Shown piece after piece: positions 16,952-25,981 of a stretch of 36,826 nt of DNA. Source of the stretch: an uncultured Clostridia bacterium (GTDB taxonomy: Bacteria; Bacillota; Clostridia; TANB77; CAG-465); assembly GCA_944386345.1 (NCBI GenBank), contig CALXAR010000010.1:1-36826 (forward strand), in the 5' to 3' direction. The notes under the pieces were generated by a model. That model was given only the letters and a program-made list of their open reading frames with translations. It was not told the DNA's origin and searched no databases. A program made the translations under genes and the position numbers. Position 1 is the first letter of the stretch; every line of letters starts with the position of its first letter.

Positions 16952-16955
16952 AAAT

Positions 16956-19217
16956 TTACCTATTTACATACTTTTTATCTCTTTTTAATCTCTCAGTAAC
17001 AAAGTTTGCTTCTTCAAATTCTTTTCTTCCACAGCAAGGACACATATCTTTTATAATTCCAGTATAACCACATATTGGATCTCTATCTACAGGATGATTT
17101 ATTGAACCATATCCTATTCCAGATTCTTTCATACATCTAATTATCTGCTCAAAGGCCTCTAAGTTCTTAGTTGGGTCACCATCAAGCTCTACATAGCTTA
17201 TATGTCCACCATTTGTAAGCTCGTGATATGGAGCCTCAATTTTAATTTTATTAAATGCACTTATTTTATAATATACAGGAACATGAAAAGAATTTGTATA
17301 GTATTCTCTATCTGTTACTCCTTCAATTATACCATATCTTTTTTTATCAATTTTTACAAATCTTCCAGCAAGACCTTCTGCAGGAGTGGCAATTAATGTA
17401 AAATTAAGTCCATCTTTTTGTGACTGCTCGTTCATTCTTTCTCTCATATGAGAGATAATTTTTAATCCCAATTCTCTTGCTTCTTCACTCTCGCCATGAT
17501 GTTTACCAATTAAAGCTTTTAAACACTCTGCAAGCCCTATAAACCCTAAAGTTAAAGTACCATGCTTTAATACTTCTCTTACTTTATCCGTATTTTTTAA
17601 TTTTTCCGAGTCCAACCAAACATGTTGTCCCATTAAAAATGGATAATTATATACTCTTTTGTTTGCTTGAATTTCAAATCTTTCTTTTAATTGATCAATT
17701 ACAAGATCTATCTTCTCATCTAGCATTTCGAAAAATCTTTCTACATTTCCATGTGCTTCAATTCCAAGTCTAGGTAAATTAATTGATGTAAAGCTTAAAT
17801 TTCCTCTTCCACAAGTAACTTCTCGTGATCTGTCATATACATTTCCCATAACTCTAGTTCTGCATCCCATATATGCTACCTCAGTATTGTAATCTCCCTT
17901 TCTGTAATATTGTAAATTAAAAGGAGCATCTATAAATGAAAAGTTAGGAAATAACCTTTTTGCTGAGACTCTACAACTTAACCTAAATAAATCATAATTT
18001 GGATCTTCTTTATTATAATTAATCCCCTCTTTTACTCTAAATATTTGAATTGGAAAAATTGGAGTTTCTCCATTTCCAAGTCCAGCCTCTGTAGCAAGTA
18101 AAACTTTTTCCATAACAAGTCTTCCTTCAGGAGTTGTATCAAGTCCATAATTTATGCTACTAAATGGTACTTGAGCGCCAGCTCTAGAATGCATTGTATT
18201 TAAATTATGAATAAAACTCTCCATTGCCTGATAAGTTGCGTTTTCTACTTCTCTATCAGTATACTTAACTGCAAAATTTTGAATTTTATCTATTACTTTA
18301 TTATCTATACCATACTTAGATAAATACTTCTTTTCTATTTTTAAATATCCATTAGAATCTTTGTATGATGCAACAATGTCCTTGTCATACTTTATTGACT
18401 TTACAACATCCTCTCCTACTTTTTGTGCATCTTCAATATCAGTTAAAAGCTCAATGGCTTTTACTAAATTTTTAAGATATTCTTTTTTATATGATACCCT
18501 AACTCCTTTTGCCATAGCATATTCAAAGTTAGGAATACTTTGTCCTCCATGCTGATCATTTTGATTTGACTGAATTGCAATTGCTGCAAGAGCTGCATAG
18601 CTTCCTATACTCTGTGGTTCTCTTAAAAAACCCTCACCAGTACAAAAGCCATCCTTAAATAGCTTTATCAAGTCTATTTGGCAACAAGTTGTTGTAAGAG
18701 TTAGAAAATCTAAATCATGTATATGAATATCTCCACATTTATGAGCTTGTGAATGTATTGGATTTAACACACACAAATGATAAAAATTCTTTGCACCTTC
18801 TGAGCCATACTTTAACATAGTACCCATAGCTGTATCTGCATTTATATTTGCATTTTCTCTTTTAACATCATTATTTTTTGCATCATCAAAAGTAAGTCCT
18901 TTATATATTTTTATTATATCCGAATTTCTTTGACGAGTCTTATCTCTTTCATTCCTAAACTTTTTATATACATTTAATGTTGAAATATGACCTTCTTTTT
19001 CTAAAACTTCTTCTACAATATTTTGTATATCTTCAGATGATATTTGCTTGTTATGTTGTATTTCTTCTAACCTACTATATACTATTTTTGAAAGTTGCTC
19101 AGACCTTGAGTAGTCTTGTCCACCTATTGAATTAGCAGCCTTATATATAGATTTTGCTATTCTTTCTACATTAAAATTTACTCTTCTACCATCTCTTTTT
19201 AATACTTTTGTTATCAT
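16956..19217 (-). CDS. nrdD: Anaerobic (class III) ribonucleoside-triphosphate reductase, large chain lacking the glycyl-radical motif
   Basis: Reduces ribonucleotides to deoxyribonucleotides without oxygen. The start is ATG 19217 (AGAGGTGA in front), 12 codons inside the longest frame, giving 753 residues. An N-terminal ATP-cone covers about 1-95 and regulates activity. The barrel domain has the thiyl-radical Cys452 in YMGCRTRV and a Cys pair at 178-179. The C-terminal zinc site is PICGYTG...CPCCGR (about 714-730), with Asp where the first Cys is expected. The protein ends at VTERLKRDKKYVNR, where E. coli reads VTRRVCGYLG and continues another 30 or so residues. The radical glycine is thus absent here and appears in the 90-residue ORF 548 bases downstream. 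Not a frameshift: a whole gene lies between. Confidence 0.93.
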   Translation of the reverse strand: MITKVLKRDGRRVNFNVERIAKSIYKAANSIGGQDYSRSEQLSKIVYSRLEEIQHNKQISSEDIQNIVEEVLEKEGHISTLNVYKKFRNERDKTRQRNSDIIKIYKGLTFDDAKNNDVKRENANINADTAMGTMLKYGSEGAKNFYHLCVLNPIHSQAHKCGDIHIHDLDFLTLTTTCCQIDLIKLFKDGFCTGEGFLREPQSIGSYAALAAIAIQSNQNDQHGGQSIPNFEYAMAKGVRVSYKKEYLKNLVKAIELLTDIEDAQKVGEDVVKSIKYDKDIVASYKDSNGYLKIEKKYLSKYGIDNKVIDKIQNFAVKYTDREVENATYQAMESFIHNLNTMHSRAGAQVPFSSINYGLDTTPEGRLVMEKVLLATEAGLGNGETPIFPIQIFRVKEGINYNKEDPNYDLFRLSCRVSAKRLFPNFSFIDAPFNLQYYRKGDYNTEVAYMGCRTRVMGNVYDRSREVTCGRGNLSFTSINLPRLGIEAHGNVERFFEMLDEKIDLVIDQLKERFEIQANKRVYNYPFLMGQHVWLDSEKLKNTDKVREVLKHGTLTLGFIGLAECLKALIGKHHGESEEARELGLKIISHMRERMNEQSQKDGLNFTLIATPAEGLAGRFVKIDKKRYGIIEGVTDREYYTNSFHVPVYYKISAFNKIKIEAPYHELTNGGHISYVELDGDPTKNLEAFEQIIRCMKESGIGYGSINHPVDRDPICGYTGIIKDMCPCCGRKEFEEANFVTERLKRDKKYVNR

Positions 19218-19252
19218 ATATAATTCACCTCTTACTACTAAAACACTTTGCA

Positions 19253-19281
19253 ATTATATCATTGTATTTAAACGATTGCAA
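19253..19281 (-). promoter_or_regulatory. Promoter of nrdD
   Basis: Minus-strand TTGCAA (19276-19281), a 17-base spacer and an extended -10, TGATATAAT (hexamer 19253-19258), about 35 bases before the nrdD ATG. The repeated TTGCAA around it could form a hairpin but no clear amidase terminator is seen. Confidence 0.7.
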
Positions 19282-19291
19282 CAAATAATAT

Positions 19292-20647
19292 CTAGATATA
19301 ATGATTAACTATTGCTTCAACTATTGCATTTATATATGCCTCTTTATCATTTTTTAAATGCTCAATATCATTTATAGAATTTATAAATCCAAGTTCTAAT
19401 AAATACGCCTCTGTAGATATATTACTATCATAGTATGGATTAGAATCTAAGTTAGTATTTCTTCCATCTACATACGCATGTGTCATAATTCCACCTGTCT
19501 CTCTAATTACAAATAAATATGGAGTTTCAGTCGAAAGACTCTCATATGGCTCATATCCCAAATCATTTGCATATTCTATTGCATCTTCTATTTCACTTTC
19601 TGAGTATGTTCTTACATAAACACCATCTAGTACTTTATGCTGATTATTAGGAGAATAAGTTGTACCAACAAGGTTAACTATATTATCTGCTATATTCTTA
19701 GCAAACTCTAAGTTAGCATTATTGGATGCATATACTTCTACTCCACCTTGTGGATTATCTTTTACTGTGCTATTTAAATGAATAGATATGAACAACTTTG
19801 ATTTAACTTCATTTGGGATTACAGCCCTGCCATCTTCACCATATGATTCTATATATTCATCCTCTTCTCTTGTAAGTTTAACTTTATAGCCTAATTCCTC
19901 TAACTTATTTTTTAACTCAATAGAATATTCTAATGTATACTCTGACTCATAATTATCATCATAAATTGCTCCTGAATCACTTCCGCCATGACCTGGATCA
20001 ATTACAATATCATATACATCACTAGGAAGATTAGTATCCTCAGCTACAATATTCATATAATCAAGATTTATATCATCTTTATTATAGTTTGGAAACGTTA
20101 TATCTATTTTTAAATTTGCATTATTTTTAGTCATTGTATAGTATTCATTACCTGTGTAATCTGTTATATTTTTTATACTATAATATTTTTCATCAGTATT
20201 TTCGTTTTCAGATAAAGTTATTTTTAAAAATACAAAGTAATTTCCCTCAGTAAGCTTATCTAAATCAATACCTTCATTAATATTTTTAGATAGTTCAAAT
20301 ATTATATTTTCACTCTCTATATTAAATTCTAACTCATATGATGTTTCATTTAAATCAAGATCTCTTAATACTAAACTTACATTATTTAAAGTAAAATTCT
20401 CACCAATTATTAAATTTGATATATATCCTCCAATATTTAAATGATTTCCATAGATTGTATATTTATCTATATATGCATAAGTTTCTTTCTCTATAGTATC
20501 AAATAGAGCATTTGTCTTTTCTTCATTTATTTCTTCTTGTGTTATTGCCTGCTCTACTTGAATTATATTACTATATACTATAGCTAAAACAATCATGGCA
20601 ACAATTACTACTACAATTTTTATTATTACAATTTTTTCCAACTTCAT
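19292..20647 (-). CDS. Membrane-anchored N-acetylmuramoyl-L-alanine amidase (Amidase_3)
   Basis: Zinc amidase that cuts the stem peptide from muramic acid in peptidoglycan. The start is ATG 20647, with AGAGGTGA upstream; a start eight codons earlier has no ribosome site. The 451 residues comprise an N-terminal membrane anchor (about 7-28), a beta-rich extracellular region (to about 205) and a C-terminal Amidase_3 domain. Zinc ligands and catalytic Glu are visible: His220 in DPGHGG, Glu236, His290 in SIHLN and Glu418 in LELGFIN. An insert of about 60 residues before the last motif is longer than usual. It is the third gene of the GNAT - FAD protein - amidase operon. It could act in cell separation or wall turnover. 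Confidence 0.92.
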   Translation of the reverse strand: MKLEKIVIIKIVVVIVAMIVLAIVYSNIIQVEQAITQEEINEEKTNALFDTIEKETYAYIDKYTIYGNHLNIGGYISNLIIGENFTLNNVSLVLRDLDLNETSYELEFNIESENIIFELSKNINEGIDLDKLTEGNYFVFLKITLSENENTDEKYYSIKNITDYTGNEYYTMTKNNANLKIDITFPNYNKDDINLDYMNIVAEDTNLPSDVYDIVIDPGHGGSDSGAIYDDNYESEYTLEYSIELKNKLEELGYKVKLTREEDEYIESYGEDGRAVIPNEVKSKLFISIHLNSTVKDNPQGGVEVYASNNANLEFAKNIADNIVNLVGTTYSPNNQHKVLDGVYVRTYSESEIEDAIEYANDLGYEPYESLSTETPYLFVIRETGGIMTHAYVDGRNTNLDSNPYYDSNISTEAYLLELGFINSINDIEHLKNDKEAYINAIVEAIVNHYI

Positions 20648-20673
20648 ATATCGTTCACCTCTATTTTTCACTG

Positions 20674-22233
20674 CTACTTATGATTTAATATTTTTATCGC
20701 TACTTTTATACCATCTATAGCTGCAGTCATTATTCCACCAGCATAGCCTGCACCTTCTCCACAAGGATATAGTCCATCAATATTTGACATTAACGTATCA
20801 CTATCTCTAGTTATCTGTACCGGAGAAGAGGTTCTTGTCTCTACAGCAGTAAGGACTGCATCATTATCCATAAAGCCTTTTATCTTTTTATCAAATGCAA
20901 CTAAAGCTTCCTTTAACGCTGAATTTATGTGCTCTGGAAATAACTCATTTAGATTTGAAAAAGTATATCCAGGTTTATATGTTGGTATAACTTTTCCTAT
21001 ATGCTCAGTTTTAATATTCTTAATGTAATCTTCAACTCTTTGAATTGGAGCATAATAATTTTCTCCACCCATTACATATGCCTTCTTTTCTAATTCTTCT
21101 TGAAAATACATTCCTTTTAGAGGGTCATTTCCATTTAAATCATCAACTAAGACATTTACAAGTAATGCGCTATTTGCATTTTCGCCATCTCTACTAAACT
21201 TACTCATACCATTTGTAACTATAGTTTTCTCATCAGATGAAGACGCCATAACTTGTCCGCCAGGACACATGCAAAATGTATAACAAGTTCTTCCATTTTT
21301 AGCATGATATACAAGTTTATATTCTGCTGGTGGTAGCTTAAACTTAGTATTTTTACCATATTGTGAATTATTTATATCACTTTGAAGATGCTCAATTCTT
21401 GCTCCAACAGCAAAATTTTTCGGAATAATCTTAACTTTTCTCTCAACTAATTTTTTAAAAGTATCTCTTGCACTATGTCCTATTGCTAGTACAACTGTAT
21501 CTGTATCCAATTTACCAGTATCATAAATTATACCTTTTATTTTATCATACGTTATATCAAAATCTGTTACTTTTGTATCAAATAAAAACTTGCCACCTTT
21601 TGATATTATATACTCTCTTATATTTTTTATAATCTCTACTAAATTATCTGTACCTATATGGGGCTTTGCTATATACATTATTTCTTTAGGAGCACCAAAT
21701 CTAACAAATTCTTCTAAGACTTTTCTTGAATATATAGATGAATTTCCAGTAGTAAGCTTGCCATCAGAAAAAGTTCCAGCTCCACCTTCTCCAAATTGAA
21801 TATTTGATTTTGTATTAAGTTTGCCTGTATTAACAAAAGTATTAACATCTTCTACTCTTTTTTCAACTCTTGACCCCTGTTCAAAAATAATTGGCTTTAT
21901 ACCATTTTCTACAAGTGTAAGTGCAGCAAATAACCCTGCAGGTCCTGCACCAATTATAACGGGATTTAAATTACTCTTTCTATTTACTAAAATACTTGGA
22001 AATACTTCTTTTTCTATAAATGTTGCTCCATTTATCTTACAATCTTTTATTAGGTCAATATCTACTGAATAGTTAAAAAATATATCATTTTTATTTCTAG
22101 CATCAATTGATCTCTTATAGATATAAGCCTCTTTTACATTATTTTTTTTAATGTGATATTTTTTTAAAGCATAATCTATTACTTCGTCTTCTGTATAATT
22201 ATCTCTTATCTTTATATTACTTAATCTATACAT
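20674..22233 (-). CDS. FAD-dependent dehydrogenase of unknown substrate (COG2509-like)
   Basis: The 519-residue protein has an N-terminal domain of about 85 residues, then a Rossmann FAD-binding motif, VIIGAGPAGLFAAL, at about 93-106. Family blocks follow: FGEGGAGTFSDGKL, a Cys pair in CYTFCMCPGG, and a C-terminal flavin-contact segment GLYPCGEGAGYAGGI. This pattern matches a widespread group of uncharacterised FAD-dependent dehydrogenases. The reaction is not known to me. AGGAG precedes the ATG. Eight bases separate it from the GNAT gene and 26 from the amidase, so the three are probably co-transcribed. Confidence 0.88.
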   Translation of the reverse strand: MYRLSNIKIRDNYTEDEVIDYALKKYHIKKNNVKEAYIYKRSIDARNKNDIFFNYSVDIDLIKDCKINGATFIEKEVFPSILVNRKSNLNPVIIGAGPAGLFAALTLVENGIKPIIFEQGSRVEKRVEDVNTFVNTGKLNTKSNIQFGEGGAGTFSDGKLTTGNSSIYSRKVLEEFVRFGAPKEIMYIAKPHIGTDNLVEIIKNIREYIISKGGKFLFDTKVTDFDITYDKIKGIIYDTGKLDTDTVVLAIGHSARDTFKKLVERKVKIIPKNFAVGARIEHLQSDINNSQYGKNTKFKLPPAEYKLVYHAKNGRTCYTFCMCPGGQVMASSSDEKTIVTNGMSKFSRDGENANSALLVNVLVDDLNGNDPLKGMYFQEELEKKAYVMGGENYYAPIQRVEDYIKNIKTEHIGKVIPTYKPGYTFSNLNELFPEHINSALKEALVAFDKKIKGFMDNDAVLTAVETRTSSPVQITRDSDTLMSNIDGLYPCGEGAGYAGGIMTAAIDGIKVAIKILNHK

Positions 22234-22241
22234 ATTTTCTC

Positions 22242-22664
22242 CTATAAATACAAATTATATTTTCTACTCTCGGCCCTCTTAAATCCAACGTTTTCATAAA
22301 AAACATGTACTTCTTTTTCGCTTTCTAAGCAAGTCAAATGTATTGTTTTATATCCATTATCTTTTGCGTAATCAATAACATATTCAATTAAAATCTTTCC
22401 TAAATTGTGTCTTCTATATTCCTTTTTTACTGCCAAATTAAAAAGCTCTATTGTTGGCTGAAAAGAAAAAGTAAATAGATTAAGTTTGTACATTGTAACA
22501 GTAGCTACTATATCCTCTTTTTCTTTTAATACAATAACTTGATATGCACTACTATTTTCATCATAACTTAAATATTTATCTAGCTCTTGACTACCATCGA
22601 AGGCCTCATCAATTAGAGCCTTATATTTAGGTAAATCTTCTCTTTTTAATCTTTCTACTACCAT
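22242..22664 (-). CDS. GNAT-family N-acetyltransferase
   Basis: A 140-residue single-domain acetyltransferase. The acetyl-CoA-binding motif A is VKKEYRRHNLGKILIEYV (about 88-105), preceded by the expected beta-strand and followed by FYENVGFKRAE near the C terminus, a typical GNAT ending. The substrate cannot be told from sequence. AAGGAG lies before the ATG. It is the first gene of an operon with the FAD protein and amidase, after the pepD terminator. A TATAAT about 30 bases upstream is visible but without a good -35. Confidence 0.9.
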   Translation of the reverse strand: MVVERLKREDLPKYKALIDEAFDGSQELDKYLSYDENSSAYQVIVLKEKEDIVATVTMYKLNLFTFSFQPTIELFNLAVKKEYRRHNLGKILIEYVIDYAKDNGYKTIHLTCLESEKEVHVFYENVGFKRAESRKYNLYL

Positions 22665-22721
22665 AATAAATTCTCCTTAAACTATGAACATATTATACTA
22701 TATTTTTATGATAAAATAAAG

Positions 22722-22751
22722 AAAAAAACTTGATGATTTACACCAAGTTTT
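22722..22751 (-). terminator. Terminator overlapping the pepD stop
   Basis: The arms AAAACTTG and CAAGTTTT enclose the last codons and stop of pepD (22738-22740). On the minus strand the stem is followed by a T-rich tract. It closes the sortase-pepD unit. Confidence 0.7.
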
Positions 22752-24165
22752 TTATCATATCAAGTAATGTATTTAATAAAGTCTTGCATGATTTTAAATA
22801 TAATGTTTCATTTACAGTATGAACATCTTCTACATCAGGGCCTAAAGAGATCATGTCTAAATATGGTAATTTTTCAAAAATCATTCCACACTCCACTCCA
22901 GCATGTATTGCACATATAATAGGATTATTTCCGTTATGATTTGCTTTATATGCTTCAATATATATCTTTTCTAATTTTGAATTCTTGTTATATTTCCAAC
23001 CAGGATATGCACCATATTCACTTATTTTAAAGCCTAAAGACTTTGCGATTTCATTATTATAGTCTTTTACACTATCTTTTTTTGAGTCTATACTTGATCT
23101 TAAAGACTCTATAATTTTAATTTTACCATCTGAAATATTCACTACTCCTATATTTCCAGATGTCTCTACAAGTCCTCTAACATCCTTACTCCATTCAATA
23201 ACGTCCTGTTTAAGATTTAGTATTAATTTTAATACATCAATACTATTTTTATTTGATATTGACATAAATTTAGCTTTCTTTTTATTCTCATGAACACTAA
23301 CAAGCATTCCTGCATCTTCATCTGTAATATCTAAATTTTCAATTATATTATTCATATAATCAATAGGATTATCAGTTGCTGTTGCAAATATAACAGAAGT
23401 CCTATTTGCAATAGCATTATCTTTTGTTCCACCTTTCCACGAAATTATTTCAATATCTTTTATTTCTTTTAAAAGTCTTGCTGCCAAATAATTTGAGTTA
23501 ATTCTCCCTTTATCTATATCTACTCCAGAATGTCCACCATATAAACCGCTAATATCTAATGTAAAAGCTCGCTTCCCTAAATATTCTCTTATCTCATCTT
23601 CTCTTGTATATTCTATGCTTATGCCACCAGCACATCCAACAATTGCTGTGTTTTCCTCTTCGCCATCCAAATTTATTAGATATCTAGCTTCTATGTCTGA
23701 ATAATCAAAATCTCTTGCGCCATTCATTCCAATTTCTTCTTCAGTAGTAAATAGACATTCAATTCTAGGAAGTTTTAAATCCTCCTCATCAAGTAGTAGC
23801 ATTAAAAAGGCAACACCTATTCCATCATCTGCACCTAAAGAAGTATCCTTTGCTTTTAAAATTTCATCTTGCTCAATAATCTCTATTGGGTCTTTAGAAA
23901 AATCATGATTTGAGTCTTCTGTTTTTACACAAACCATGTCGGTATGTGCTTGGAACAATATTGTATCTTTAGATTCATATCCTAAAGATGCTTTTTTCTT
24001 TATTAGTACATTATTATGTTCATCTTTTCTATACCATAAATTTCTCTGTTTAGCAAAATCACATAAATACTCTGCTATTTTATCTTCATGCTTAGAGTTT
24101 CTGGGTACAGCTGATAATTCTTTAAAGAAATTTATTAATTTATAATACATTTTTTCTCTATCCAT
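22738..24165 (-). CDS. pepD: Aminoacyl-histidine dipeptidase (peptidase M20C, PepD)
   Basis: Cytosolic zinc dipeptidase of broad specificity (Xaa-His, beta-Ala-His). The start is ATG 24165, with GGAGG five bases upstream; an ATG four codons earlier overlaps that site. In this 475-residue numbering the metal and catalytic motifs are FQAHTDMV (His74), LGADDGIG (Asp113), TTEEEIG (Glu142/143) and INLDGEEE (Asp167), with the C-terminal CAIHAGVECG supplying the last His. The gene overlaps the upstream sortase by eight bases, so it is coupled to the pilus operon, an odd partner. It may simply ride on this transcript. Confidence 0.95.
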   Translation of the reverse strand: MDREKMYYKLINFFKELSAVPRNSKHEDKIAEYLCDFAKQRNLWYRKDEHNNVLIKKKASLGYESKDTILFQAHTDMVCVKTEDSNHDFSKDPIEIIEQDEILKAKDTSLGADDGIGVAFLMLLLDEEDLKLPRIECLFTTEEEIGMNGARDFDYSDIEARYLINLDGEEENTAIVGCAGGISIEYTREDEIREYLGKRAFTLDISGLYGGHSGVDIDKGRINSNYLAARLLKEIKDIEIISWKGGTKDNAIANRTSVIFATATDNPIDYMNNIIENLDITDEDAGMLVSVHENKKKAKFMSISNKNSIDVLKLILNLKQDVIEWSKDVRGLVETSGNIGVVNISDGKIKIIESLRSSIDSKKDSVKDYNNEIAKSLGFKISEYGAYPGWKYNKNSKLEKIYIEAYKANHNGNNPIICAIHAGVECGMIFEKLPYLDMISLGPDVEDVHTVNETLYLKSCKTLLNTLLDMIKNLV

Positions 24166-25021
24166 TATTACCTCCATCAGTATTTATCTTTATATTATTA
24201 TTTTTCTTTCTACGTTTTTTTATTCCTTTTATCACATAAACAATCAATGCAACAATTAATATAACAATTGCTATGATATATAGATAATAGTCTAATATAA
24301 ATGCCTTAACTCTATCCCAAACAGAGATATCTATTTTTTCTGGCATCTGAGTAATTTTTCCTGTTACAAGTAGTCTATGTGTGTTTATATTCTTAGGAGT
24401 ACATGTCACGAGTGTTACAAGTGTCTCATCTTCTACAATTTGAAGACTATCTGTCTCATCTGGCAAAACTACTTTAATATCAATAACTTCATAATTATTT
24501 GTATTACCTAAGTACTCTACTAAAAATTCATCTCCTACTTGTATCTCATTTAAATTATCTAATATTTTTGCTCTTGTAAGTCCACTATGTCCTGCAATCA
24601 CACTATGTGTACTAGGCTCTCCAGTAGGATAAGATGTATTCTTTAACAGAGATACACCTTTTTGTAAATTATCATTTTCAATCCCATCATATATTGGTAA
24701 TTCAACATTAATTTTAGGGATTATAAGTGTACCAATAACCTCTCCAGTATTTAAAAAATCAAAACTACTAACACTCACATCAACATTAAAGTTTTCGTCT
24801 CCAATATTTATTATTGGACTTTGATCTGATAACTCCTCATTATATTTATTTGATTTATCAAGTTCATTTTCTTTTTCTTCTTGTGACATATTATTTGATG
24901 TATTTTCATAACTATATATGGCTGTAGTTTGATTAAGGTATGATATTACTCTAATTACAAAGGGAAAAATAAATATTAAAAATCCAACTAAAAATAATAT
25001 TTTTGATATAACTTTCCTCAT
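24158..25021 (-). CDS. Class C sortase (pilin polymerase), second of a tandem pair
   Basis: Membrane transpeptidase that links LPxTG pilins to each other. The 287 residues have an N-terminal helix (about 7-29), a helical Glu/Lys-rich linker, then the sortase barrel with the triad His145 (AGHSG), Cys207 (TLVTCTP) and Arg216 (NTHRLLVTG). A C-terminal membrane helix (about 242-264) and a Lys-rich tail follow, as is usual for class C. No DP(W/F) lid motif is evident before the barrel. AAGGA lies before the ATG. It starts one base after its paralogue and ends inside the pepD start region. Substrates are probably the two LPxTG pilins nearby. Confidence 0.93.
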   Translation of the reverse strand: MRKVISKILFLVGFLIFIFPFVIRVISYLNQTTAIYSYENTSNNMSQEEKENELDKSNKYNEELSDQSPIINIGDENFNVDVSVSSFDFLNTGEVIGTLIIPKINVELPIYDGIENDNLQKGVSLLKNTSYPTGEPSTHSVIAGHSGLTRAKILDNLNEIQVGDEFLVEYLGNTNNYEVIDIKVVLPDETDSLQIVEDETLVTLVTCTPKNINTHRLLVTGKITQMPEKIDISVWDRVKAFILDYYLYIIAIVILIVALIVYVIKGIKKRRKKNNNIKINTDGGNNG

Positions 25022-25022
25022 A

Positions 25023-25895
25023 TTATTTTTCCTTCTTTCTTTTTCGTAGTTTTTGGACTATTGTTAAAAGAATTAACAATACTATAATAATTATAATAAA
25101 TATAGCCATACTTTTATTTTTCTTAATGAACTCCAAAAACAATACAAAATCATTTTCTTTAAGATTTTTTTCATTATCTAATAAATTATTATCTTCTACT
25201 ACTTGGATTGTATTATCTGTATCTTCAACTTTTTCTCCAGTTACTAGCAGTCTATGTGTATTTACAGTTTTAGGAGTACACGTTACAAGTGTTACTAAGC
25301 ACCTATTATCTTCAATTTTTAAACTACTTGTTTCGTCCGGAAGAACTACTCTTTTATCTATAACCTTATATTTTGTCATCTCTCCTAAAAAAGTTATATA
25401 AAACTCATCATCTAAATTTAGCTCATTTAGATTGTCAAAGATTTCTGCTTGCGATATACCTGTATGTCCTGCAAGTATAGCATGTGTACTTAAATTGCCA
25501 TTTGGAAGAGATGTATTTTCCATATGAGCTACACCCTTTAATAGATTATTTGATGTTACTCCTTCATATATTGGAAGCTCTAAACTAATCTTTGGTATAT
25601 TAATTACTCCAATTAGCTCTCCCAAATCTAAAAAGCTATAAGTACTTTGCTCTTCTGTAGGCTCAATATCGTTTGGGTTTATAACTTTTACTTCTGATGA
25701 ATTTTCTATATTATATTCTTCTGCCTTTTTTTGCTTATTTTCAAGAATTTCTTTATCCATAGCTTCTATCTCTTGATTATAATTAGTAATAATTTCTGTT
25801 TGACTTTTAAATGATAGAAACTTAGAATATATAGGATAAGCAATACAAAAGAAACCACATAAGTATAACATTATTTTTAATATCTTTCTTTTCAT
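25023..25895 (-). CDS. Class C sortase (pilin polymerase), first of a tandem pair
   Basis: A paralogue of the next sortase with the same layout in 290 residues: N-terminal helix (about 7-24), charged linker, barrel with His144 (LAGHTG), Cys206 (TLVTCTP) and Arg215 (NTHRLLVTG), a C-terminal helix at about 263-281 and a basic end. The sequence VLPDET between the barrel strands is shared by both, pointing to tandem duplication. AGGTG lies before the ATG. It follows the LPLTG pilin gene after a hairpin terminator, so its expression may depend on read-through. Two sortases with two pilins may mean each polymerises one, or that one anchors the fibre. Confidence 0.93.
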   Translation of the reverse strand: MKRKILKIMLYLCGFFCIAYPIYSKFLSFKSQTEIITNYNQEIEAMDKEILENKQKKAEEYNIENSSEVKVINPNDIEPTEEQSTYSFLDLGELIGVINIPKISLELPIYEGVTSNNLLKGVAHMENTSLPNGNLSTHAILAGHTGISQAEIFDNLNELNLDDEFYITFLGEMTKYKVIDKRVVLPDETSSLKIEDNRCLVTLVTCTPKTVNTHRLLVTGEKVEDTDNTIQVVEDNNLLDNEKNLKENDFVLFLEFIKKNKSMAIFIIIIIVLLILLTIVQKLRKRKKEK

Positions 25896-25921
25896 TTTAA
25901 CACCTATATAGATTATATATC

Positions 25922-25961
25922 AAAAAAAAGAGAATAACTAGTATTTAGCTAATTATTCTCT
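25922..25961 (-). terminator. Intra-operon terminator between pilin and sortases
   Basis: A nine-bp stem (AGAGAATAA/TTATTCTCT, arms 25929-25937 and 25953-25961) is followed on the minus strand by a run of eight T. It lies between the LPLTG pilin and its sortases, where partial termination would give more pilin than sortase mRNA. A TATAAT just after it might be a secondary promoter. Confidence 0.8.
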
Positions 25962-25981
25962 TAAATATTCTCTTTTAATTA

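Noticed and set aside
16990-17080. ICGYTG in NrdD as the glycyl-radical site
   Set aside because: It aligns with the first zinc knuckle (CxxCGYDG type), lies before CPCCG, and lacks the FNxGK...RVKH tail that follows the true radical glycine.
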